Shown: positions 1-11,000 of the stretch, piece after piece | How positions within the stretch are numbered: position 1 is the stretch's first letter | Layout of the letters: the number at the start of each line of letters is the position of its first letter | From: Branchiostoma floridae | Taxonomy: Eukaryota; Chordata; Leptocardii; Amphioxiformes; Branchiostomatidae | Direction: 5' to 3' | Assembly: GCF_000003815.2 (NCBI RefSeq) | Contig: NC_049988.1 | Coordinates: forward strand, 13,862,626 to 13,926,625 | DNA length: 64,000 bases | Translations under genes and position numbers: made by a program | The notes under the pieces: generated by a model | Told to the model about the DNA's origin: nothing | Database searches by the model: none | What the model saw: only the letters and a program-made list of their open reading frames with translations

Positions 1-139
1 CGGTTGCATAAGATAGTATTGTCAGCCTGCAAGATCCGCTTGGAGATTCTGATCATGATAGACAAAGAAGCACAGTGCAAATGACACAGTAGGGTTCGGA
101 GGACACCAACTGACTAGTCTAATTAGTCTGTTCTGTCAA

Positions 140-225
140 CTTTTAGCTTGAGTGGTAAATGTGTTGGGTTCATGAGCTGGCGGGCCCAGGTTAAAATCCT
201 GGGAGCCAGGCACAAATTTTTCTCT
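140..225 (+). mobile_element. tRNA-derived SINE fragment
   Basis: A stretch resembling a tRNA with Pol III internal promoter boxes: an A-box-like TAGCTTGAGTGG near 145 and a B-box-like AGGTTAAAATCC near 190, about the spacing of a tRNA. The T-arm stem is partly kept (CCCAGG/CCTGGG). There is no good acceptor stem, so it is a SINE head rather than a tRNA gene. The family is not identified. Confidence 0.5.
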
Positions 226-284
226 TGTGTTTCAGAAGTGTAAGGTTGTGAAGGACGTTGCACTTCTGTGAGGGCCTGCATGCC

Positions 285-470
285 TTTTTCCATTAAGTGT
301 TACGAGCCATTTTAATTTACCGTTAATCGTTACCGACCCACTCTAATTCACCGTTAAGCGTTATCGGTATATTCTTCGTGAAGCGTATTGGTCGTTTTAA
401 TTCCACGTTAATCGTTACTTGTTATCCCGAATTCACCGTTAAGCATTACCAAGAAATTCTTCGTAACAAG
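285..470. repeat. short tandem repeat of about 30 bp built on CACCGTTAAGCGTTACC
   Basis: Degenerate repeats of a unit containing CACCGTTAAGCGTTACC, about 25-35 bp each, run through this interval. The same unit reappears at about 1386-1480 in three clearer copies. The two blocks bracket the tandem-repeat element at 480-1110. Confidence 0.7.
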
Positions 471-479
471 TTATACCCA

Positions 480-1110
480 CGAAGTCAAATGCCAGATAGA
501 GCCCCTGAAAATGCAGGAAATGGTGTTTCAAAGGGTCCAGATTTCAAAATTTCTCCGAGCCTCCCGGCCGCTTCGGGTAAAAATATGTTGCGGAAGCGTC
601 GCCCCTCCCCCTCCCAAAAAACCTTTTCACTCAAACAGATTTCAGTGTCCAACTTAGCATAGTTTCCGGCAAAATTTTCTCATCGAATGCAGAAAATGAG
701 GTTTCTCCAGACCTCCCTTGCAACGGCTTGCGGCTTTGGTGCTCACGACGACCTGGCGAAAACATGTTTCAGGGGCGTTGGCCCAAAAAATTTTCTCTTT
801 AATAAAATGTCATTTGATTTACCTTCGTTGGCCAGCAAAATTTGTCCTTCAAAATGCAGTAAATGGCGTTTCAGACGGTCCAGACTTTTAAATTTCCCCG
901 GACTTGTCTGGCAATTTCTCGTGCCGTCCGAGCTTGAAATGGTAAAAATATGTCGGAGGCCGGAGGTCAATTGCTACAACCATGTGTAATTTTGATGAAA
1001 ATTTCATTATTCTGTCAGCAAAATTTGCCGGAAAATGCAGGAAATAGCATTTCAGAGGGCCATGATTTTAAAAAATTTCCCAGGGAGCATACCCCCTACC
1101 CCCATACGAT
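480..1110 (-). repeat. array of about 180-bp repeats, same family as the interior of the element at 34843-35782
   Basis: Four degenerate copies of a unit carrying AAATGCAGGAAATGGNGTTTC and GGTCCAGATTT, near 505, 690, 855 and 1035. Read on the minus strand the unit gives the phrases (CCTCTGAAACG, TTTCCTGCATTTTGAGGG) that recur inside the hAT-like element at 34843-35782 and at 21040-21180. No terminal inverted repeat is visible here, so it looks like a decayed or partial copy. Confidence 0.65.
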
Positions 1111-1385
1111 GCGTTGCGCCTTCGGCGCTCCATGTGCTGAAAATTTTGTCAGCAATAGTCCCCCCCAGCCTACAAGAAACTGCTGTTGCCGCCTCTGGTG
1201 GGAGCACTGACCCAGGGAAGCAAACGTCATAGACACAGCAGACATTGTCCCTGTCATTCCTCCGGGCTCTGGGCACCTTTTCCTTCTCACAATGCCATTA
1301 GTCTGATATTTTCAACCATCGAGGTAACCTAGTTTAGCGCCGTACAAAGAGGAACGAACGTCAATGTTTACTGTCATGCTTTGTA

Positions 1386-1480
1386 ACCCCTCCTGAATTT
1401 ACCGTTAAGCGTTACCGGACCTTCTGAATTTACCGTTAAGCATTACCGGGCCTCCTGAATTCACCGTTAAGCGTTACCAA
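1386..1480. repeat. second block of the CACCGTTAAGCGTTACC tandem repeat
   Basis: Three successive copies of a unit reading roughly CTGAATTTACCGTTAAGC then GTTACCGG, with a period near 30 bp. It is homologous to the block at 285-470. Confidence 0.75.
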
Positions 1481-1769
1481 GAACCCCCCATGCAGACCCT
1501 CTTCTGTGTCAGTGGGAAAGGTCACATTACCATGCATCCCTTTTCCCTTTAGCCTTGGTACCAGTTTGCATCATAAGGCAAAATACAAACTGTTTAAAAC
1601 TGTCTTGTTTTTTTTTGCATCACAGGGCTTGAAAGTCATTTTTGCATGCACCTTAGGCTGAGTAGCCTGTGTTTACACAATCTATCGCTGGCTGGGGTTA
1701 ATGACCCCTCCTAGGGCAGCAGCAATACTATAGGGCTGGCCGCTAGGAGCGCGATTTTAGTCAGGCTAG

Positions 1770-2036
1770 TAGCCTCCTTCACCGGCCTCTCTGGGAAGCT
1801 TGGCTTTTTTTTTTTTTCGGTGGGGGGGGGGGTGGGGGGGGTCGATTTTTAATCGGGAATATTGCGGGAAAGGAATATATGCCGGGAAAGGAATTTACAC
1901 CGGAAAGCTTGTACGGGCTAGATGAGTTCGGCTCCTTCACCGGCCTCTCTGGGAAGCTTGGCGATTTTTTTTGGGGGGGGGGGGACGAACTCGTCTAGCC
2001 CGTACAAGCTTACCGGTGTATATTCCTTTCCCGGCA
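1770..2036. repeat. foldback repeat with poly-G tracts
   Basis: A direct repeat CTCCTTCACCGGCCTCTCTG occurs at about 1770 and 1931, each copy followed by a T run and a G run. The stretch at 1870-1930 (GGAAAGCTTGTACGGGCTAG) is repeated in inverted form at 1985-2035 (CTAGCCCGTACAAGCTTACC). This is a hairpin-forming repeat. I see no coding potential. Confidence 0.6.
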
Positions 2037-2115
2037 TATTTTGTGTCCTTTGTTATTAACCAAGGAGCTTTATCTGTCACTCAAGAAAGGGTTCGATATC
2101 TGGTGTGGCAACCAG

Positions 2116-2276
2116 TGAAACAACCAGAGGGGCGAGTAGAACAGAAAAAACAACATCCCAACTCCCAGGATTCAAACCAGCAGCCGGATCACAAATCCAG
2201 TACGCTACCGCTGTCGCCACAAAAGCTCAGAGCTCCTTAGCAAGGACGGTAGGAACTACTTGAACCCACTGTTACA
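2116..2276 (-). mobile_element. LTR of the tRNA-bearing TRIM-like family, followed by a primer-binding-site-like sequence
   Basis: Read on the minus strand this begins TGTAACAGTGGG and ends GGTTGTTTCA, the same ends as the terminal repeats at 34209 and 57534. It carries the shared tRNA-like core (GGATTTGTGATCCGGCTG and a B-box-like GGTTTGAATCC). Directly after its CA end comes one base and then TGGTTGCCACACC, a primer-binding-site-like sequence that differs from the tRNA-Glu type of the other two copies. No partner LTR is seen, so this is a truncated copy, more diverged than the others. Confidence 0.7.
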
Positions 2277-3634
2277 CTAGTTGGGCAAAAGCAAACTTTT
2301 TTTGGGTCTTCATTCTGCACCAGGTTTTTTGGGAAGCAGTCATAGTCACTGTGCAACAGTGGTATCAAACGACCAAATGACCAACTTTGAAAGTAGCCCC
2401 CCCAACTAGAAGCAGTCCAGCTTTTATTTTCGAGCACTCGGGTCTGATTTTACCATGGTCATTACTGACAGAAGGGGGTCTGATAGCGAGCAGTTGTTTA
2501 ATGTAACGCAGCTTGAAGGGCAAATTGAGCAAGGCACAGCTGGATTGGAAATTAGGCACAGAGGTGCTGACTTCATTCCATGATGCCTATATTAAACCTC
2601 CTTGGTTTGAGCAGTCTATTTATTACCTTATTATAAGTGGAGTCCACAATTACCATCAAATTTTCACAAAACTTCAAGAAAAATTATTCATAGTTTACCT
2701 TTAAATTGACAAAGACAACCTTGATTTACCCTTTAGGTTTAACCATTTCATATTTAAATAGATTAGTGTAAAAGTGAACTTAGGTTTCTGAAATTCTGTA
2801 ATTCTTCAGTCTGTAATTTCTTGTAATAGTGTACCCCCAAGTTCCAGGATTCTTTCTGAAGGCCTTAGGTCCTCAGCACTACAGGTAGCCAGGATGTTTG
2901 GACCTGGGGAATAATTAGTCCTTTGATAATTGATAATTGGACACCAGCATCCTTTGCATATCTATAGAACAATAGCTGACCTTACTTTGAACCCGCATTA
3001 CAATAGCGCATACTTGCTTGAATTTTCAACAAGAGGAAGCAAGCCCCTGGCTTTCTTAGGCCCAATTTTAAACTTTATGAAATATTCTCTGGAACAAAAA
3101 TTCAAGTGTTAATCTTATGATGGTCAAAATATGACCAACCAGATCAAACAAATCTCAAGTTCCTGACCAAGGAGCTTTCATTCTTTGCCACGTTCAACTT
3201 GGTACTGCGTTTACAAGATATCATTGCATGCATGGAAGGAGCATTCGAATAGAGCAGTTTTCATTTGATGAAAACACCCATGTGTGAACAGCCGTAATGG
3301 CTCTGTCGGCACAACTGTTGAACATGTCATGGGCAACTTGGACCCCATTCAAATGAAAAAATACAAGTGAGTTAAATGAGGAATCCGATTAAAGCTTTCT
3401 GTTGGATTAAAAAAATGCGTTCACATTTAATCGGATTAAACTCAAACTTGCGACCACGACCACCCCGAGTCGGGCACACGTCGTGCTTCCAAAATGTTGC
3501 CAGACTACCTCATAATTTTGAAGGATTTAGTGACATTGATATTATATATGATAACTGTTGAGAAATTGGCTGGCTTTTGATGCGTCGACAGTCAACAAGA
3601 ACATGGCGCTTGTGAGGTCATACAGGTTGAACTG
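2277..3634. other. no gene recognised
   Basis: AT-rich DNA with only short open frames that show no codon bias or recognisable motif. I see no repeat structure beyond short runs. Confidence 0.5.
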
Positions 3635-3763
3635 GGGGTAGAAATGTTGCGCGGGGTGTGATTATACTCTACATTTAACTGTAGTACAAAATGTAAATGG
3701 GGTAGAAATGTTGCGCGGGGTGTGATTATACTCTACATTTAACTGTAGTACAAAATGTAAATG
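3635..3763. repeat. tandem duplication of a 64-bp unit
   Basis: Two nearly identical copies of a unit starting GGGGTAGAAATGTTGCGCGG and ending with GTACAAAATGTAAATG, at about 3635 and 3699. Near-identity implies a recent duplication. Confidence 0.9.
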
Positions 3764-3883
3764 TATATGTTGAAAAAGTTGCATGAATAGGAGAAACTAC
3801 TACTAAAACGTTTGTTGCATACTTTTTTGCCGGTGTGTAGCACTCCTATCTTAGTGTCATTGATTTAGATATGAATTATAAGG

Positions 3884-4024
3884 CCATTCCTGCAGAAATT
3901 CCTGCAGGAAACATTCTTCCTGCAGGAATTTACCTTTCTCCTGCAGGAATTTCTGCAGGAATGCCTGCAGCATTCCTGCAGGAAAAACGCTTCCTGCAGG
4001 AATTCCTGCAGGAATTCCTGCAGG
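3884..4024. repeat. array of the palindromic unit CCTGCAGGAATT
   Basis: About a dozen copies of the 8-bp palindrome CCTGCAGG, separated by short AT-rich spacers (AATT, AAAC and similar). Because the unit is self-complementary, both strands stay open: one reads repeats of Pro-Ala-Gly-Ile, the other Leu-Gln-Glu-Phe. These are repeat artefacts, not genes. The array can fold extensively. Confidence 0.9.
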
Positions 4025-4199
4025 AAGAAAATTTTCAAAATGAATATTCATGAAAGTTATTATCATATTTCACAACTGTGCATCATACTTGTCAATCATA
4101 TGTAAAGACTTTGCACCAAGTGCTTTTATATTGAAAATATTAGCACATTTCAAAATGGGAAAAACGGAATTCCAATCTTAAGATGGAGCTTCTTTTGAG

Positions 4200-4590
4200 T
4201 TATCCTCGTCAGAAGTTTTTGAGAAAAATGCCCCTGCTATCCCAAAACTAGACGCTAGGGGGCCCAAACTTATGTCATTTTTTCCTGAGCACAAGAGCTA
4301 TCTAATACTTAAAAATCTTGACCATAGCATGTTCAGAACACCGAGATAGCAAAACCGGAAGTTGCGCTGCAGTACCAAGGTCACACACCAGGGGGCCCAA
4401 AATTGACCTTGACCTTCGTCTTCCCAACCCCTACCCACATACCAAATATCATCGGAGTCCATCAAGAGATTCTCAAGTTATGCTGACCACAATATGCGGA
4501 CACACAGACACACACACAAACACACACACACACAAACACACAAACACACACACAGACACACTCAAAACTATACCTCCATTTTTTCATGGA
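4200..4590. repeat. dispersed repeat with a CA-microsatellite tail
   Basis: Contains CAGGGGGCCCAAAATTGACC, then a phrase about flat pyrimidine-rich spacing, then an (AC)n tract at about 4500-4562. The same phrase and downstream order recur at about 44081-44230, so this is a dispersed repeat family. Its type (LINE 3' end or other) cannot be told from the window. Confidence 0.6.
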
Positions 4591-5520
4591 GGTAACAATA
4601 TAAAGAAATAAGATCAGCATGTTCTCATTGAGATGTTCCGTGAACCCTCTACCATTGCTATCCATGTAACATGTTACCAGCAATTTGTCTTTCCTAGATA
4701 CAGAGCTTCGATGCTAAAAGGCCAAGTTGTAGCGTGTATGAATAATGCAGGTATAGATTGCCCAGAGCCAGGAGGCATTTCATCCACAGAAAGGGGCTTC
4801 TTCCTTCCCCATAGGACGCACAGCACCCCAGGCAGTCCCAGCAGTAGCTCCGTAAATTGTAATCCCGCACAAAACTGCAATCCTGAATATTGCATGCCAT
4901 AAGGAGAGAGATAAGCCAAGAATGGGCTCCAGCGAGGGAGGAAAGCTATCGTTTCTAAAGTACTTGCTTTGAAGTCCATGTTGAAACATGAAACGCAGAC
5001 TACAAAAAGTAAGCGATGTAGCCACAGAAATTCTTTAATGCTTGCGCTTAAGGACTCTTCTCTCTTCACATGTTGCATGAAATGGCAGGGGTAAACATTA
5101 AACTAACCACAAGTTGTCACATTCTGAACAGCAGTTGTTTTCACATTCAGTAGGATAAATACAAAATAGGATTACATTCGCATGCTCAAGCTCTTTCGCA
5201 ACATGCTGCATGATAATGTCCTCTTCTTATACACATTGCAGCACCAGGCAGAAAACAAATCTTTTTATAGTTTAACGATAGTTTGTCCCAAAGTGGATTA
5301 CTTTTTCCTGGCGGAAAGCAGGTTGTAGGATTGATTTGGTGCTGATTACCTCCATTAGAGGGGGTGTTGATTAGATAAGGAGGCAGTGATAATCACTCAG
5401 ACTTGTCTATCTTGTCCTGCCATCCCAGTCCCACCACTTCTGCTGACCCAGATACATCACATCAGATTAGGCTCAATCTGCACTACAGGTCCCATACTAG
5501 TCATAGTACTCAGGCCTATG

Positions 5521-5912
5521 AAAAAAATGTTGTGTTTCTTGTTTCCCTACCTACCCTAGTAAAACCTGCTGACCCTAGCCTTGTTAGGGTTGGGGAGTGG
5601 TTGGTTATTGCAGTGGGTGCACATAGTTTCCAGTTAGAATTTTTATTCAGCCTGCTTCCTACTAAAGTAATAACACTGCTTGTCCTATCCAATGAAGGAT
5701 AAATGTATCTATTATGCGCAAAATTAAAGTTTGACATTGAAAGACAAGTGTTCTCATGTATTTCACTTACTTTGTTCAACTCTATTGTAATATGTAGCGC
5801 TCGAGTTTTGGCCAGCCTAAAAATGAATGACAAGAAAATAGATAATCCCTACCTACCGACCCTAATTTTTCTGAACTGAAACAGGAAACACAACATTTTT
5901 TTCCCTAGCCCT
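5521..5912. mobile_element. foldback MITE of about 390 bp
   Basis: Terminal inverted repeats of about 25 bp: AAAAAAATGTTGTGTTTC near 5521 and its complement GAAACACAACATTTTTTT near 5886, with a further inverted pair (CTACCTACC...CCTAG). The flanking phrases CTGCACTACAGGTC at about 5479 and 5928 are also repeated directly. There is no coding capacity. Confidence 0.6.
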
Positions 5913-6464
5913 TAGGTTCATTCTGCACTACAGGTCTCATAGTACTAGCACACTCTATACTGCTCAGGGCTTGAAATACTATTGGAAATTATCTGCACCA
6001 AACAAATTTTACCTGCACCACTCAGAATTTAGGAAGAATGGATCATACTAAAATCTGTTCAGAAATTGCTTTGTTATTTCTTTTTATACTTCATAGGTGG
6101 TAACAGTACAATGCAGCCAATAAAAGCCCACATCATGAAACATGTATATATAAACCCAGTACATGGATCAGTGCAGGTAGAGGTCAGGAATACCTGCACA
6201 GCTTTAATTTTACCTACACTGAGTGACTAACATGCATATGCAGGTAAACTAAGTATTTCGAGCCTTGCTGCTCATGGTGATGTAATGTACTGTAAGTGGC
6301 TTTAAAATCAAGGAAAGTGATCTCGATCCAGTTTTAGCCCACTGAAGAGCTAGTCTTCCACTGGTCGTGACAGAGAGGACAGATGCTATGTACAGTATTA
6401 CAGGTTCATTGTGCCAAGGAAATTCCCTTAGCTCTTTATGACAAGCACAATGAACAGTGGTAGC

Positions 6465-6548
6465 GTGCATGTTGGGTGCATGTCAGAATCAAACTCACGG
6501 CTTCTAGTTCCAGAGGCAGGGCCGCTAACCACTGGACTATGCGCGCTA
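6465..6548 (-). mobile_element. tRNA-derived SINE head
   Basis: On the minus strand it reads GGTAGCGCGCATAGTCCAGTGG, with an A box TAGTCCAGTGG, and about 40 bases on a B-box-like GTTTGATTC. Spacing fits a tRNA-derived Pol III promoter. Stems are imperfect, so it is not a functional tRNA. Confidence 0.55.
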
Positions 6549-7740
6549 CCAAAAGTTTGCCATGTTCTGTATGGTTTTCAAAAAACTATGCATTGTTGTG
6601 GATGTGATCTGGTGCATAGAAACCTATAGAAACCTATGTTGTACTAAAAGGACATTGGCATTAAAATTCTCTATCAAATTTAAGTTATTAAGTTTAAGCC
6701 CCCTTATCACAATATAACAACATAATTTAACAGAAGGAAACAAAGCACAAACTTTTTCTGGAAAAAAAAATGGTAGCAATGTTTTCACACTCCCCCCACC
6801 CGCAGTCATATCCCTCGCTTATGGAATAATCGGAAAATTTTGTGGTAATAAAATACTAATGGGCATTCTAATTTTGAGTCCCATTGATTAATGCACTGTA
6901 ACATGGACATATAATGGGAGCTGAATAGGCCGCAGATAAATGAGCCGCCCCATGTGGTACTGAATAGTGCGCTGACGAACGAGGTGCCACCTATGGTGAA
7001 TACACCAGTGACAAGGACCTGCCTTGAAAAGAAATAATTGACAGTATGTACCAGTTCAATCAATGGTACTTACAAGAAGGGAACCTTGATTTGGGCAGAT
7101 AACAGAGTATGATTCTGTTGCGTATTATTTAGCATATGACCCCCTTGGAGACTCGTTCAATGGGGGAAAGACGTGGCTACATTTCCTGACTTGAAGCATA
7201 ATTCATCATTTTTCTAATGGATTGTCTACAGTGTCTATAGGCTATATGGAAACTTGGGAAAATGAAGGATAACATTTTTAAAAGAGACGTTATCTTCTGC
7301 TGTCAGTTCTAATCAAAAGGAAATATAAAGCAACTGTCTCGTGTAAAATTAGACATGACAACTAACATGCTTCTCCCGTACGAAAAAGTAACTACCTCAG
7401 AGTCTATAAGTGTGAATGTTTTGTCAACAGTTACCACCATTAACTCATCCAAATGAAAGTCAATTACACTCCCTGGAACATTTTTTTCGAGGAAAATCTT
7501 TTCTTTGGTCTTTCGATTCATACAGTACATATACCAAAGAAGTTATTAAATTAGTAACAGATATTCATAGAAAACATTACATGCATGTATGTATGGCAGA
7601 AGAAAAGAGATAAACAGCACCCTGGTGGCTCCATCCTCTATAGCTGCCACTACTCTGGTAATGAACCAGTAATGACTCCTCGCTTAGACTAGAATTGGGC
7701 TGTAAATTGTAGAGCCATTTTTAATGGAAGGAAGAGATGC

Positions 7741-8015
7741 ATTTGACTAAAAGGTAAAGGAAATCTCCCTTTACATTACTACCTTTACATTATATCAAAG
7801 GGCAAAAAATCACTTCTTTTCAGTTGGAAAGATACAATCAACTAAAGAGAGGATTTGCTTGAAAATTACATTGCAGAGGAATTATTTGACTAGAAGGTAA
7901 AGGAAATTTCCCTTTGCATTACATCAAAGGGCAAGAAAAATTACGTCTTCTTTTCAGTTGGAGAGATACAATCAACCAAAGAGAGGATTTGCTTGAAAAT
8001 TACGTTGCAGTGGAA
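7741..8015. repeat. tandem duplication of about 130 bp
   Basis: Two copies of a unit containing AAGGTAAAGGAAAT, TATCAAAGGGCA, CTTCTTTTCAGTTGG and GAGAGGATTTGCTTGAAAAT, at about 7741-7880 and 7886-8015. They have diverged by roughly a tenth, plus a short insertion in the first copy. Each copy contains a TTTTCAG acceptor-like site, but I find no exon. Confidence 0.8.
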
Positions 8016-8019
8016 TCAT

Positions 8020-11000
8020 TTTGGCACGCAGCCTTTGAATTGTAGAGACCAGAACGACTATTTGAACGACGAGGCAACTATCATCATTCAAGAAAAGAGA
8101 TATGGCATATATAAAGGTATGGGACGTGCTGCCAACATATCTTGTGCCCAGCAGCCATGTGAAAATTGGTTCTTAAGAGAAATGAAGCCATTATGGTCAC
8201 CGCTAAGGGGCAAAAATGATAAGAACAGTTGAATAGACATGCACTCTAGGCAAAACCTGGGGCCGTTAGCGCTTTATGTCCATGCAGAAAGCTTTCTTTG
8301 TGATTGGAGCAGTGGATGGATGTGGCAATTCATTCCATTTATTGGCCACTGATACAAATTTAGCTGAGAACTGTAATAGTCAGTCACACCGGAGATAAAT
8401 TCATTTCTGCCTTCATGCGCAGGCACAAAGGGTAACCATAAATCCTGCGCGCCTGTATTTTGTATTTTTGAAATATTATCCCCGCAAGCAGAAGTGTGGG
8501 GTAATATATCAATTATATGACTGTAGTTTCACGCAGCGTTTGGTGATTTGTGCCATCTTCCTGCATGGAAGCACTCTTATAATATATCGAATGCCAGTTG
8601 AATTTTTAGTCCTGATCGTACTGAGGACCACATTGCCTAAAGGACAAAGTGTATTCACTTCTTGTGTTTAAAGCAATAATACCTAACGTCATTATCACTT
8701 CTGAAGCCTTTGCAAAATGCCCTTTAAGCAAAACTGCTTGAAGCCGAATCATCTCTGTAACTTTGTAATAAAAAAAAGCAGATGTTCCCTCAAGTTTTAT
8801 ATACCTCCCTCTTGAAGTCGCAATGAGAATAAAGTTGAAAGCGAACATGATATTGACGGCTCCACAGATGTTTCCCTCCAATTTGCGTCATTTAGATGTT
8901 CCTATGGAGACCTTGCAGCACTGCAGGCTTTGTAATTATATGAGCCACAGGCATGGCTGCAGTTAAAAGCCTTTGATAGGCACTGTTCATGGTAAATGTA
9001 TAGAACACATGCAGGCATACAGCATGTATTTTTTTATTACAGTGTAGGGTAATAAAAAACTTAAATGAAAATTGTGCAAAATAAGCTCACCAAAAACTTT
9101 CAAGCATGAGATTCTTAGAAACAATTACCATGTAGAATTATAGACCACTGTAGGTAAAAAGAATTGAATTGAATTTTCTAAAAGTATTGATGCAGTAGGA
9201 AACTGCCTTGCGGATGTTAACATTTTGCTTTATTACATAACTCTGGTTGCCAGGAGATTCCTAGTCTTTTACAACTATTGATTGGTGCTTCCTTTGACAT
9301 CACATGCATGTAAGGTACTATTTCTAGTTTTAATGCCAAATGTCATTTCCATCAACTCTTCACATAAAAGCTATAATGTTAATATCATTTAAAATGTAGT
9401 GAGGGAAAATGCTTTAAACAAAGGAACCACAGTGTCTACCATTGTGTTGTCTGTGCTCCATTTTAATCCTACCCTATTTTTACACATACCTTTTCAGTCG
9501 TAAATTCTATTATGCGCTGTAAGCCGTACATTAAGGTGATGGACATCAATAGAAAAGTGATTATTGGCATCTAATTTGGCGGCCGTGTTGGAAGATGAAG
9601 TGAATTAGATTTTATTATGTTGGGTAATCCTGGACACTATATAATATGGGTAATGGGGTCCCAAAAATTAAGGCCGTGGTGTAATAACTTCTGAGCTCTT
9701 AAAAGTGACCATGAAACCTACAACATAAACAAAGCAACACAATAGAATTCAGCGTTGCCTGTTATACACTGAATAGTAAATGATCGGGCTTCTCACAGTC
9801 CCAATCATGCTAATATGTTTTGCGCTACGAGACTTTCTGTTTGTGACATACAAAAGTGATTGGAGTTTAAGCGTCCTCATGCAAATTTGATCAGTTTGCC
9901 TGGATGGGATGATTTCACCTGGGAGCTTTTATGTGATAAGCTGCTCCAGACTCCATGAATATACTAACCACGATGTGCTTCAACTCACAGGTTAGATTGC
10001 TTTCAAATTACGGAATATTATTGCTTTTACACTTGGTTTCTCTTCAGTCGGAATCTATGTTTTATGTATGTATGACTTTCACAGTCCTCTAAAATAATGA
10101 ATGAAATCTCTTCAGCAAGACATTTAACATACTCTTTCCATCAAAGCATGTATTTTGTCATCCTTTGCACAATTAAGTAGTTTCTGTTTGCAGAATTACT
10201 TTAGCTACATGAGAGATAAAACTTAAATTTTGAATTTTCCAAGGAGTTGCATACTATAATCATCAGGAATGTGGGTCAGTTCATGCACCAACTGTGCCAC
10301 ACAAAGAAATTGGGTCAATTTGTGGTATCTGTATGGAGTGGATTGGATTGTCATCCTGACCATGAATCACTAGGTCAAGGTTTGAACTACTGAATGTACC
10401 TAGACTTTTGGATCTCACACCAACTAGCAAACCTTCAGGACAGACTGTGGTATAATCTCTGTACGTCGTGCTCACTGGACTTGCTTGCTTCTTTTAAGAG
10501 TTACAGTCCTTAGGTGTATTACTCATTGCACTCAATTATATGACAATATCTTTACTTGACATTTAACTCTTTCCTTAGTTTGAGAACATGAACTCAATAG
10601 GATTACATAGCGGTGATTGAGTTCATGTGGCTTCTTGTTGCCAAAAGTTTCCCAAACTACCATTTGATGGTATAGTGTCTTAAAAGGCTGACGGATGTCT
10701 CAGAACTGGAGCCAAGATTCTACTTCATTAGTGCTGTGTCAGACCTGATATCGAACACCTGTCCTTCAACTCTTTTCCAACAAGCGATGCTCTACTTGAA
10801 AAGTTCTCCGATAAATCATCTTCATACTAAACTTCATATTATTATTCATTGAATCTTCACGAGTAAGTGTCAGAAGTGGGAGCACTCAACTTCAATTCTC
10901 CTGCCCGTCTCACTCTGATGTCTAAATGGTTTTGTGTTTGGTGCACTCCAACTTGTGGATGACCTGATTGCTCAGGGGTGCAGCTGAAAACGCTCTGTCA

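Noticed and set aside
285-1480. CRISPR-like array from the regularly spaced 17-base phrase
   Set aside because: Spacing is short and irregular, spacers are related to each other, and the genome is animal.
3857-4066. Frames reading Ile-Pro-Ala-Gly and Leu-Gln-Glu-Phe repeats
   Set aside because: Product of the palindromic CCTGCAGG array, open on both strands by construction.
4318-4683. Frames with Thr-His or Cys-Val periodicity
   Set aside because: Translation of a CA microsatellite at the end of a dispersed repeat.
4674-5078. 134-codon minus-strand frame
   Set aside because: No recognisable domain, no splice context, and overlapping frames on both strands of similar length. Nothing separates it from chance.
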